Below are positions 15,666 through 24,425 of a stretch of DNA of 64,000 nt, one piece after another. The stretch comes from Caballeronia sp. dw_19 (GTDB lineage Bacteria; Pseudomonadota; Gammaproteobacteria; Burkholderiales; Burkholderiaceae). The first letter of the stretch is position 1; every line of letters begins with the position of its first letter. Both the position numbers and the translations under genes were made by a program. Where the stretch lies: assembly GCF_018449515.1 (NCBI RefSeq), contig NZ_JAAVUQ010000002.1, forward strand, positions 124,001-188,000, written 5' to 3'. Under the pieces are notes generated by a model. The model saw nothing but the letters and a program-made list of their open reading frames with translations. It had not been told where the DNA came from and ran no database searches.

Positions 15666-18600
15666 ATGTGGATTGTCAACGTTGCGCTGAAGCGGCCCTA
15701 CACGTTTATCGTGATGGCCATCCTGATCCTGTTGGCGACGCCGTTTGCGCTCCTGACAACCCCGGTCGACGTCCTGCCGGAAATCAACATTCCTGTCGTC
15801 AGCATTATCTGGACGTACACGGGCCTGTCAGCCGAGGACGTGGCCGACCGAATAACGCAGGTCAATGAGCGCAGCCTGACCACCACCGTCAACGACATCG
15901 AACACATCGAGTCGCAGTCGCTGCCGGGCATCGCCATCCTGAAGGTGTTCCTGCAACCTACCGCGAACATCCAGACGGCCATTGCTCAAACGGTGGCCGT
16001 GGAACAGGCGCAGTTGAAGCAGATGCCGCCGGGCGCCACGCCGCCGCTCGTGATCAGTTATTCGGCCTCCAGTATCCCGGTGATCCAGTTGGGCTTGTCC
16101 AGCCCCACGCTCTCCGAGCAGGACCTGAACGACACCGCCCTGAACTTCCTGCGGCCGCAACTGGTGACCATTCCCGGTGCGGCCGTGCCGTATCCGTATG
16201 GCGGTAAAAGCCGCCTGGTGTCGGTCGACCTGGATACCCGCGCGCTGCTGGCGAAAGGCCTGACGCCGTCGGACGTGGTGAACGCCTTCAATACGCAGAA
16301 CCTGATCTTGCCCACCGGCACGGCCAAGATCGGGATGAAGGAGTACACGATCAACATGAATGGTTCGCCGGCCACTATCGCCGCGCTGAACGACATTCCG
16401 GTACGCACGCTCAATGGTGCAACCACTTACCTGAGAGAGGTCGCCCATGTGCGTGACGGCTTCTCTCCGCAAACGAATATCGTGCGCCAGGACGGACACC
16501 GCGGTGTGCTGATCTCGGTGCTCAAGAACGGTAGTGCGTCGACGCTGTCCATTGTCAATTCCCTCTATGCGCTGTTACCGGACGCGCGGGCTTCGCTGCC
16601 GCAGGATCTGAAAATCACGCCGCTTTTCGATCAATCGGTGTTTGTCAAGGCGGCCGTGCAGGGCGTGATTCGCGAAGCGCTGATCGCTGCCGCACTGACC
16701 GCCGCGATGATCCTGCTGTTCCTCGGCAACTGGCGCAGCACCTGCATCATCGCGGTCTCCATTCCGCTGTCGATCCTCTCGTCCTTGCTGGTGCTGCACG
16801 CGCTCGGCCAGACCATCAACATCATGACGCTGGGCGGGCTCGCGCTCGCAGTGGGTATCCTGGTTGACGATGCAACGGTGACCATCGAGAACATCGAGCG
16901 GCACTTGCACATGGGCACGGACCTGCACGAGGCAATTCTGGAAGGGGCGGGTGAAATCGCGGTTCCCGCACTGGTCTCCACGCTGTGTATTTGTATCGTT
17001 TTCGTGCCGATGTTCTTCCTGACGGGCGTGGCGAAATTCCTGTTCGTGCCGCTCGCCGAAGCCGTGGTGTTCGCGATGCTCGCGTCGTACATCTTGTCGC
17101 GTACGCTCGTGCCAACACTCGCGATGCTGCTGATGGGCCACGCGCACAAGCCGAAGAGCGGATCGAGGCCGAATGTGTTCATGCGGCTGTATCACCGTTT
17201 CGACGCCGGGTTCGAGCGCATGCGCGCCACTTACATCGTGATCCTGAGTACGTTGCTTGTGCGGCGCCGGGTGTTCGCTGCGGCGTTCCTGGGCTTTTGC
17301 GTGCTGTCGGTAGGATTGGTATTCGCGCTGGGAGAGGACTTCTTCCCCACCGTCGACTCCGGCGACATTCGCCTGCATATGCGTGCGCCGACCGGCACGC
17401 GGATCGAGGAAACCGCGCGGCTCGCGGACGATGTGGAAAGAGTGGTGCGGGAGATCGTGCCGGCCGATCAGCTCGTCACGGTCCTCGATAACCTCGGCTT
17501 GCCGTATAGCGGCATCAACTTGTCATACAGCAACGCGGGCACGATCGGCACCCTCGACGGTGAGATTCAGGTTGCGCTGACGGCGGATCACGACCCCACG
17601 CAGAAATTCGTGGACAAGTTGCGCGCCGAGCTGCCGAAGCGTTTTCCGGGCGTCGAATTTTTCTTCCAGCCCGCGGACATCGTTACGCAGATTCTTAACT
17701 TTGGTTTGCCGGCCGCGGTCGACGTACAGATTTCCGGTGCGGATCAGCAAGGTAACTTCCAGGTCGCGGCGAAGCTGATGAAGGCGATCCGCCAGATTCC
17801 GGGCACGGTCGATACCCACATCCAGCAGAAGCTCGACGAACCCGCGCTCAACCTGCAAATGGATCGTACCCGGCTTCAGCAGCTCAACCTGACGGCGAAC
17901 AACGTCGCGCAGAACGTGCTGGTCTCGCTGTCGGGCAGCTCGCAAACCGCCCCGGGTTTCTGGTTCAACAACAAGAATGGCGTGGAGTATTCGGTCGCGG
18001 TGCAGACGCCTCAGTATCAGGTTTCATCAATCGACGAACTCTTGCGCACGCCCGTTTCCGGCAGCGCCACGGGACCCACGCAACTGCTCGGCAACCTCGT
18101 GCAGGTCACGCCGCAAAACCAGTTCGCGGTGGTGTCGCGCTATAACATCCGCCCGGTCATCGACGTGTTCGTGAGCGTGGAAGGACGCGACCTCGGCAGT
18201 ATCGCGAGGCAGGTCGACAAGCTCGTGAATCAGGCCCGTGCCACCTTGCCGCGCGGCAGCCAGATCGTCGTGCGCGGCCAGGTCGCGACCATGCGCTCGT
18301 CGTTCTTTGGCCTGGGTATCGGCGTGGCGATGGCAATCGTGCTGGTGTACCTGCTGATCGTGGTGAATTTCCAGTCGTGGATCGACCCGCTGATCATTGT
18401 CAGCGCGTTGCCGGCGGCGCTGGCCGGCATCGTCTGGATGCTGTTCCTCACCGGCACGCACCTGAGCGTTCCGGCGCTCACCGGCGCCATCATGACAATG
18501 GGCGTCGCGACCGCGAACAGTATTTTGATGGTGTCCTTCGCGCGTCAGCGGCTGCAGGCCGGCGCACCGCCGCTGACCGCGGCGCTGGAAGCTGGCGCGA

Positions 18601-18905
18601 GCCGTATCCGGCCGGTGCTGATGACGGCCTTCGCCATGATCATCGGTATGATTCCGATGGCGCTTGGTCTCGGCGAAGGCGCCGAACAAAACGCGCCGCT
18701 CGGCCGCGCGGTGATCGGCGGATTGCTCTTCGCTACTGTTTCCACACTCTTTTTCGTGCCGCTCGTGTTTGCGGGTATTCACAGCCGGCTGGCCCGGCGG
18801 CATGATCGTTCGGCAGGTGACCAGGACGATCATGGCGGCGGTTCAGGCAGCAACCCAGGCCACGGCGGCCCTGACCATGGCGCCGGCGAGCATGCTCCAA
18901 GTTAA
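15666..18905 (+). CDS. RND efflux transporter, inner-membrane pump (HAE1/AcrB family)
   Basis: A 1079-aa proton-driven pump of the usual length for this superfamily. It starts MWIVNVALKRPYTF, followed directly by membrane segment 1; ATG 15666 is chosen on this basis. The proton-relay acidic pair is in GILVDDATV within TM4. Two periplasmic halves, each followed by a membrane bundle, are visible, the second bundle starting near residue 880. The C-terminal 40 residues are Gly/His/Asp-rich, which is unusual and could be a metal-rich tail. The adaptor gene follows 15 bp later. The substrate is unknown; drugs or solvents are typical. Confidence 0.93.
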   Translation: MWIVNVALKRPYTFIVMAILILLATPFALLTTPVDVLPEINIPVVSIIWTYTGLSAEDVADRITQVNERSLTTTVNDIEHIESQSLPGIAILKVFLQPTANIQTAIAQTVAVEQAQLKQMPPGATPPLVISYSASSIPVIQLGLSSPTLSEQDLNDTALNFLRPQLVTIPGAAVPYPYGGKSRLVSVDLDTRALLAKGLTPSDVVNAFNTQNLILPTGTAKIGMKEYTINMNGSPATIAALNDIPVRTLNGATTYLREVAHVRDGFSPQTNIVRQDGHRGVLISVLKNGSASTLSIVNSLYALLPDARASLPQDLKITPLFDQSVFVKAAVQGVIREALIAAALTAAMILLFLGNWRSTCIIAVSIPLSILSSLLVLHALGQTINIMTLGGLALAVGILVDDATVTIENIERHLHMGTDLHEAILEGAGEIAVPALVSTLCICIVFVPMFFLTGVAKFLFVPLAEAVVFAMLASYILSRTLVPTLAMLLMGHAHKPKSGSRPNVFMRLYHRFDAGFERMRATYIVILSTLLVRRRVFAAAFLGFCVLSVGLVFALGEDFFPTVDSGDIRLHMRAPTGTRIEETARLADDVERVVREIVPADQLVTVLDNLGLPYSGINLSYSNAGTIGTLDGEIQVALTADHDPTQKFVDKLRAELPKRFPGVEFFFQPADIVTQILNFGLPAAVDVQISGADQQGNFQVAAKLMKAIRQIPGTVDTHIQQKLDEPALNLQMDRTRLQQLNLTANNVAQNVLVSLSGSSQTAPGFWFNNKNGVEYSVAVQTPQYQVSSIDELLRTPVSGSATGPTQLLGNLVQVTPQNQFAVVSRYNIRPVIDVFVSVEGRDLGSIARQVDKLVNQARATLPRGSQIVVRGQVATMRSSFFGLGIGVAMAIVLVYLLIVVNFQSWIDPLIIVSALPAALAGIVWMLFLTGTHLSVPALTGAIMTMGVATANSILMVSFARQRLQAGAPPLTAALEAGASRIRPVLMTAFAMIIGMIPMALGLGEGAEQNAPLGRAVIGGLLFATVSTLFFVPLVFAGIHSRLARRHDRSAGDQDDHGGGSGSNPGHGGPDHGAGEHAPS

Positions 18906-18920
18906 ATATGGCTGACTGAT

Positions 18921-20147
18921 ATGACAGAAAAAACTCATGCTTCGCTAGCGATTCCCGCCAGGGAGACCGAGGACGGCCACGCGTTGCCGCCTCGAGGCCG
19001 TGAATGGAAACGGGCGAAGATTGCCATCATCGTGGTGCTGGTCCTGCTCGTGCTGGGCGCCGGCCGCACGGTGGTGTCGGACGTGATGCAAAGCCGCTCG
19101 GTGGCCGCGACCTCGCAGCAAAACGCAAAGGTCTACGTGAACGTCGTCTTGCCCAAGCAGGCGGCGGGCGGCGGCAACACCTTGCTGCCGGGCACCTTGC
19201 GCGGCTACGTGGAGTCGCCTATCTACGCACGCGCCACGGGTTATCTGCTGCACTGGTACGCGGATATTGGCACGCGGGTGAAGCAAGGCCAGTTGCTCGC
19301 CGATCTCGATACGCCTGAGATCGACCAGGAACTGAAGCAGGCCGTTGCGCAACGCGACCAGAGCTCGTCCAGTCTCGTGCTCGCTAAAAGTTCGTTCGAG
19401 CGCTGGCAGCAACTGCGCCAGCGCGATGCGGTTTCTCAACAGGAACTCGACGAGCGTCAGAGCACGTATAACCAGGACGTCGCGAATCTCGCGGCCGCCA
19501 ATGCGAACGTGCAGCGCCTGATGCAGCTCGAATCGTTCAAGCGCATCGTGGCTCCGTTCACAGGCGTGGTGACGCAGCGCAATGTGGACGTGGGTGACCT
19601 GATCGACGCTGGCAGCGGCGCCCCCCGCGCACTCTTCGCGATGGCGCAGTCGGACCCGCTGCGGGTCTATGTGCAGCTTCCGCAGGCTTATGCTCAGAAC
19701 GTGACGCAAGGGCAGGATGTCATCGTCACGCAGGCGGAGTTGCCGGGCCAGCAGTTCCACGGATCAATTGCCCATATCTCCGGCGCAATCGATGTCCCCA
19801 CCCGTTCGCTGCAGATCGAAGTGCGCCTGCCTAATCCCGATAACAAGCTGCGCCCGGGTGCGTACGTCCAGGTGGCGCTGCCGGCTACCGTGCGGGCGCC
19901 CTTGCTGGTGCCGGGCAATGCGCTGCTGTTCCGCTCCGAAGGGCCGCGGGTTGCGGTGGTCGACCAGAACGGCAATGTCGATCTGCACAAGATCGTGATT
20001 GCGCAGGACCTGGGGCAGTCGCTGGAAATTGAAAGCGGCATTGAAGCGACCGACAAGATCATCATCAATCCGAGCGATTCCATTGCGGACGGCGATCATG
20101 TCCTGATCGCCCCGCAGCAGCCCGCCAAGAAGAAGGGGACGTCGTGA
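18921..20147 (+). CDS. RND efflux periplasmic adaptor (membrane fusion protein)
   Basis: A 408-aa adaptor. One N-terminal membrane anchor lies at about residues 32-50 (IAIIVVLVLLVLGAG). It is followed by a biotinyl-lipoyl half-motif (GYLLHWYADIGTRVKQGQLL), a coiled-coil hairpin at about 130-200, the second lipoyl half (IVAPFTGVVTQRNVDVGDL) and a β-barrel domain. It links the pump to the outer-membrane channel. The gene lies after the pump gene rather than before it, which is the less common order. Its stop overlaps the next start by 4 bp. Confidence 0.92.
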   Translation: MTEKTHASLAIPARETEDGHALPPRGREWKRAKIAIIVVLVLLVLGAGRTVVSDVMQSRSVAATSQQNAKVYVNVVLPKQAAGGGNTLLPGTLRGYVESPIYARATGYLLHWYADIGTRVKQGQLLADLDTPEIDQELKQAVAQRDQSSSSLVLAKSSFERWQQLRQRDAVSQQELDERQSTYNQDVANLAAANANVQRLMQLESFKRIVAPFTGVVTQRNVDVGDLIDAGSGAPRALFAMAQSDPLRVYVQLPQAYAQNVTQGQDVIVTQAELPGQQFHGSIAHISGAIDVPTRSLQIEVRLPNPDNKLRPGAYVQVALPATVRAPLLVPGNALLFRSEGPRVAVVDQNGNVDLHKIVIAQDLGQSLEIESGIEATDKIIINPSDSIADGDHVLIAPQQPAKKKGTS

Positions 20148-21676
20148 AGCGCGCGCGCCAGTGGCCGGCTCAGTGGCCGATTCTGCCGGCACGGCTCGAG
20201 GCCCTCAAGATGCTGACCCTGATGACCACCACGACCGTGATGGCATCCGGAGCGGTTCTGCTGTCCGCCTGCACGGTCGGGCCGGACTACAAACAGCCTC
20301 ACGCCGATACTCCGCCCGCGTGGCACACCGACTCGTACTGGCGTCTCGCCGAGCCGTCGCACGCGCCGCTGGTGCCGGAATGGTGGGCCAGTTTCGGCGA
20401 TGAATCGTTGAATGGATTCGAGCAGCAAGCGCTCGCGCAGAACCAGACACTCGCCGCCGCGAGCGCGCATTACGCGCAGGCGCGGGCGACTCTCGCGAAC
20501 AACAAGGCGCAGCTGGTGCCTGAGGTGGACCTTGGCGCCACCGGCTCGCGTGCCCGGATATCGCAGAACCGGCCGCTGACGAACTACGCCACGCCGACCC
20601 AGTCGACGGTGCAGAACAACATCAGTGTCGGTCCGACCATTGACTACGACACCGACCTGTTTGGCCGGATTCGCCGCGAAGTCGAGGGCGCGAGGGCGTC
20701 CGCCGAACAATCGCGCGACGATCTTGCCAACGCGCGGCTCGTGCTGACCACGGACCTGGCCAGCGATTATTTTTCGATGCGCGAACTCGATGCCGAGATC
20801 GACGTGCTGAACCGCTCCGTCATCCTGCAGCAGAAGGCGCTGGATTACGTGACCACCGAGCATGACCTGGGTTCGGTGTCCGGGCTCGACGTGTTGCAGC
20901 AGAAATCCGAACTCGACTCTACGCGCGTCCAGGCTCGCCTGCTGCTCAACCAGCGCGCCCAGTTCGAGCATGCAATCGCTGCGCTGATCGGCATTCCCGC
21001 ACCGCAATTCGCGATTGCGCCGAAGGTGATCACTACGTCCGTCCCCGCGATACCGCTCGGACTGCCAAGTGATCTGCTGCAGCGGCGTCCCGACATTGCG
21101 TCGGCGGAACGCGCAATGGCCGCGGCGAACGCGCAGATCGGCGTGGCGAAAGCCGCGTTTTTCCCGAGCCTTTCACTGATGCCGGGTATCGGCTGGGAAA
21201 GCACGCAGTTCGCCAGCCTGCTGAGCGCACCGACGCTGATGTGGACGCTTGGCGCCACGCTCGGACAAGTTGTCTTCGATGGCGGTCGACGCGCCGCCAA
21301 TGTCGACTTTGCGAGCGCCGGTTATCAGGCGGCGGAGGCGAACTATCGCCAGACGGTGCTCAATGCGTTCCAGCAAGTGCAGGACGGCGTGACCGGGTTG
21401 TCGGTGCTCGATGCGGCATCGAAGGAGTCGCAGGAGGCCGTCACTGACGCGCAGCGTTTGCTTTCGCTCGCCAACGATCGTTATTCGGGCGGCCTGGTCG
21501 CCTTCCTCGATGTGATCACCGCCCAGCAGTCACTGCTCACAAGTGAGCGTCAGGATGTGCAGATTCATGGCCAGCAATGGACGACGTCGGTGTCGCTGGT
21601 GAAGGCGCTGGGGGGCGGCTGGGACGTCAACGCGGCAGCTCCGGAGAAAACGGCGGCAGCCAGCCCGCCAAACTGA
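20144..21676 (+). CDS. RND efflux outer-membrane factor, NodT family lipoprotein
   Basis: A 510-aa TolC-like channel. A lipobox (LLSAC, Cys43) is followed by TVGPDYKQP, the hallmark start of mature NodT-family proteins, and two internal repeats of the outer-membrane efflux domain follow. GTG 20144 is supported by AAGGGGA upstream and a 4-bp overlap with the adaptor gene. ATG 20210 would give a more typical signal peptide length and remains possible. It completes a tripartite efflux system with the two preceding genes. Confidence 0.9.
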   Translation: MKRARQWPAQWPILPARLEALKMLTLMTTTTVMASGAVLLSACTVGPDYKQPHADTPPAWHTDSYWRLAEPSHAPLVPEWWASFGDESLNGFEQQALAQNQTLAAASAHYAQARATLANNKAQLVPEVDLGATGSRARISQNRPLTNYATPTQSTVQNNISVGPTIDYDTDLFGRIRREVEGARASAEQSRDDLANARLVLTTDLASDYFSMRELDAEIDVLNRSVILQQKALDYVTTEHDLGSVSGLDVLQQKSELDSTRVQARLLLNQRAQFEHAIAALIGIPAPQFAIAPKVITTSVPAIPLGLPSDLLQRRPDIASAERAMAAANAQIGVAKAAFFPSLSLMPGIGWESTQFASLLSAPTLMWTLGATLGQVVFDGGRRAANVDFASAGYQAAEANYRQTVLNAFQQVQDGVTGLSVLDAASKESQEAVTDAQRLLSLANDRYSGGLVAFLDVITAQQSLLTSERQDVQIHGQQWTTSVSLVKALGGGWDVNAAAPEKTAAASPPN

Positions 21677-21784
21677 CGAATGCGGATTAATGCGCGAGTG
21701 ACGTGAACGCGCCCGGGCGCTGCTGGCCCGGGTCGTGCAGACCGGGTTTCGCCACTCGCCGCAGGGGGAGACACAACGGTTTCC

Positions 21785-21790
21785 TATAAT
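21785..21790 (+). promoter_or_regulatory. Candidate -10 box for the two-component operon
   Basis: A consensus TATAAT lies 26 bp before the response regulator start, in a 140-bp gap after the efflux operon. No clear -35 box is seen, which would fit an activator-dependent promoter. Confidence 0.5.
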
Positions 21791-21816
21791 GGGAATACGT
21801 ACATAAGAAGGCGCGC

Positions 21817-22503
21817 ATGAAACTGCTCATCGTGGAAGACGAACACAAGGTGGTTGACTATCTGCGCTCCGGCTTGACAGAGCAGGGGTGGATAGTCGAC
21901 GTGGCCCTTGACGGCGAGGAAGGTACGCATCTCGCGATCGAATTCGACTACGACGTGATCGTGCTCGACGTGATGCTGCCCAAACGCGATGGCTTCAGCG
22001 TGCTGAAGGCGCTGCGCGCGCATAAGGCGACCCCCGTCATCATGCTGACCGCGCGCGACCAGATCAACGACCGCGTACGGGGCCTGCGTGAAGGCGCCGA
22101 CGACTACCTGACCAAGCCGTTCTCCTTTCTGGAGCTGGTTGAGCGGCTGCACGCACTGGCGCGGCGCACCCGCGTGCAGGAGTCGACGCTGATCTCGCTG
22201 GGCGACCTGTATGTCGATCTGATCGGCCGGCGCGCCACGCGTGATGGCATACGGCTGGACCTGACGGCCAAGGAATTTCAGTTGCTGAGCGTGCTGGCGC
22301 GCCGGCAAGGCGATATTCTGTCGAAGACAGCGATCACCGAACTGGTCTGGGACGTGAATTTCGACAGCCATACCAATGTGGTGGAAACCGCGATCAAGCG
22401 CCTGCGGGCCAAGCTGGACGGCCCATTCCCAACCAAGCTGCTGCACACGGTGCGCGGCATGGGCTATGTGCTGGAGGTCCGCGAAGAAGCGGGAACATCA
22501 TGA
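21817..22503 (+). CDS. OmpR/CusR-type response regulator
   Basis: A 228-aa regulator with a receiver domain (acidic pocket EDE, phospho-acceptor Asp51 in VLDVMLPKRDG, conserved Lys in TKPFSF) and a C-terminal winged helix ending LLHTVRGMGYVLE. It belongs to the heavy-metal-type OmpR subgroup (CusR/IrlR). It overlaps the kinase gene by 4 bp and follows the efflux operon in the same direction, so it probably controls that pump. Confidence 0.93.
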   Translation: MKLLIVEDEHKVVDYLRSGLTEQGWIVDVALDGEEGTHLAIEFDYDVIVLDVMLPKRDGFSVLKALRAHKATPVIMLTARDQINDRVRGLREGADDYLTKPFSFLELVERLHALARRTRVQESTLISLGDLYVDLIGRRATRDGIRLDLTAKEFQLLSVLARRQGDILSKTAITELVWDVNFDSHTNVVETAIKRLRAKLDGPFPTKLLHTVRGMGYVLEVREEAGTS

Positions 22504-23960
22504 ATCGATCTATCGCCCGGCGTCTGGCCTTCATGTTCGCGGCCGTCGCGCTGTTTGTTTTCACGCTGGTCGGAACCGGGCTGTTCCTGGTGTTGCGCAC
22601 GCAACTCGAAGTGCATTTGCGCGAGTCGCTCGATGACCGCACGCAGATCGCGCGGATCATCGTTTATCACGCCGTCACGCCTGAAAAATGGAAAATGGCG
22701 CGTGAAAAGCTCACCGACATGACGCCGCGCGACGGCGTCACGCTGTATTCGGTGCGGAGCGCAGATTCGTCGTACCAGTTCGGCCAGCCGGTCACCGGAC
22801 AGGTCATGAAAACCTGGGCGGGTGGTTATGCACGGGTGCGAACCGGATCCGGCAGCGAAAACGACATGCTGACCAGCACCGTCGAACTCCCCGCTTATGC
22901 CCAGCGGCCGGCCGTGATGCTGCAGGTCGCGGCCGGTTATTCGGCGAACGCGCGGACCATGCGCGCATTCGGCTTTGCGCTCGCCGCGTTGTCCGCCCTG
23001 GGCAGTCTCGGGGTGCTGCTGCTGAGTTACTCGGTTACCCGGATCGGGCTTGCGCCGCTCACGCGGCTGACCCGGGACGCGTCGGCGGTGAGCCCGAACA
23101 ATCGCTCGCAGCGGCTGAATACGCGCTCGCTGCCGCTGGAACTCAACGATCTCGCCAATTCATTCAACGGGGCGCTTGAGCGTCTTGACGGCGCTTACGG
23201 GCGGCTCGAGTCGTTCAATGCCGATGTCGCGCACGAGTTGCGCACGCCCGTCACCATCCTGATCGGGCAGACCGAAGTGGCGCTGACCCGCAACCGTTCC
23301 GTCGACGACCTGCGTCACACGCTGCAGTCGAATCTGGAAGAGTTCGAGCGCATGCGGGCGATCATCAACGACATGCTGTTCCTCGCGCGAGCCGATCAGG
23401 GCGAACGCGCGACGGGGCTGGTCGATACATCGCTTGCCGCGGAAGTTGCCCATACGCTGGAGTTTTTGGAGATTCCGCTGGAGGAAGCGCAGGTGCGCGC
23501 GGTCTACACGGGTGACGCGCTCGTGCGTGTGAACAAGTCGCTGTTCGGCCGCGCGTGTATCAATCTCCTGATGAACGCGATCCAGCATTGCGCGCAAGGA
23601 TCGACCATCAAGGTTTCCATCACGCGTGAAGGCGACCAGGTCCGCGTGGCCGTCGCCAATCCGGGGGAGCCTATTGAGCCCGCCGTGCTCGATCATTTGT
23701 TCGACCGGTTTTATCGCGCCGAGGTCTCGCGAACGAACAGCCGCGAGAACCACGGGCTGGGCCTGGCGATCGTCAAGGCAACGGCGGAAATGCATGGCGG
23801 CAAGGTTTCTGTTACCAGCGCCGGGGGCATTAATACCTTTGCGTTCTCGGTCGCCGCGTCGCGCAGCGAGCAGGAGAGTGCGCCTGGAACGCTGGTAGCC
23901 AATGCGCCCGCCGATGCGTCGTCCGGTGTCCCGATGCAGCCCGCCTCGGCAAGTCACTGA
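22500..23960 (+). CDS. Sensor histidine kinase (heavy-metal-type)
   Basis: A 486-aa inner-membrane kinase. Membrane segments lie at about residues 11-31 and 158-180 around a periplasmic sensor domain, followed by a HAMP domain, the phospho-acceptor His245 in DVAHELRTPVT and the ATP-binding boxes ending HGLGLAIVKA. It is translationally coupled to the response regulator (ATGA overlap). The signal is not evident; adjacency to an RND pump suggests a toxic compound or metal. Confidence 0.92.
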   Translation: MNRSIARRLAFMFAAVALFVFTLVGTGLFLVLRTQLEVHLRESLDDRTQIARIIVYHAVTPEKWKMAREKLTDMTPRDGVTLYSVRSADSSYQFGQPVTGQVMKTWAGGYARVRTGSGSENDMLTSTVELPAYAQRPAVMLQVAAGYSANARTMRAFGFALAALSALGSLGVLLLSYSVTRIGLAPLTRLTRDASAVSPNNRSQRLNTRSLPLELNDLANSFNGALERLDGAYGRLESFNADVAHELRTPVTILIGQTEVALTRNRSVDDLRHTLQSNLEEFERMRAIINDMLFLARADQGERATGLVDTSLAAEVAHTLEFLEIPLEEAQVRAVYTGDALVRVNKSLFGRACINLLMNAIQHCAQGSTIKVSITREGDQVRVAVANPGEPIEPAVLDHLFDRFYRAEVSRTNSRENHGLGLAIVKATAEMHGGKVSVTSAGGINTFAFSVAASRSEQESAPGTLVANAPADASSGVPMQPASASH

Positions 23961-24090
23961 GACTGGGGCAGGTATCAAAAGCTTGCCCGGCGCCCAGCGC
24001 GCCGGGGAGCGGCCCTTTCGGGCAATCATCCCTTCATTCGTTTTTCTGCCTGACCAGACGCGGTGTCTCCTAGCGCATTCAAAAGATAGG

Positions 24091-24102
24091 TTGTCGTACA
24101 AC
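24091..24102. promoter_or_regulatory. FadR-type GntR operator candidate, site 1
   Basis: TTGTCGTACAAC is a palindrome that fits the FadR-subfamily GntR consensus TNGTNNNACNA. Regulators of sugar-acid and aldarate genes commonly belong to this subfamily. No such regulator gene lies in the window. Confidence 0.5.
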
Positions 24103-24297
24103 ATGGCCGATGATATTCACGCCCCTGTCCGCTACCACGCTGCTTTCAAATCGATCTGATCCCGCTACGGTTCAAATCGTGGGAATGACTATCTGTAAGG
24201 GTTGGGGCGCTATCCGTTCGACCTTTGCCGGGAGGCCGAAGGCACCGTGATTAGGGGTTTACGGTGATAGAAAGCGCGCCCCGTCACAGTTATGTTC

Positions 24298-24308
24298 TCA
24301 TACGACAA
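24298..24308. promoter_or_regulatory. FadR-type GntR operator candidate, site 2
   Basis: TCATACGACAA (reverse complement TTGTCGTATGA) repeats the TTGTCGTA half of site 1, 207 bp away and 118 bp before the binding-protein start. It is a weaker palindrome. Two related sites in one leader support a shared regulator. Confidence 0.4.
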
Positions 24309-24425
24309 CATACATCGATAAATGCGCCGCCACGCTGACCTTTGGCTGCGGTCCATTTGTGTCGCGTGGCGGCATCGGCTTTGATCGATCCGCAATAAAA
24401 TCCATACAAAGAGCGAGGAGACGAA

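Larger units (their letters stand above)
23961..24425. other. Intergenic region upstream of the garD transporter operon
   Basis: This 465-bp gap holds no supported gene. It contains a GC-rich 8-bp hairpin (23986-24006, CCCGGCGC / GCGCCGGG) that may end the two-component transcript. It also holds two TTGTCGTA-type sites (24091-24102 and 24298-24308) that look like FadR-family operators. The distal part is the likely promoter of the downstream operon. Confidence 0.55.
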
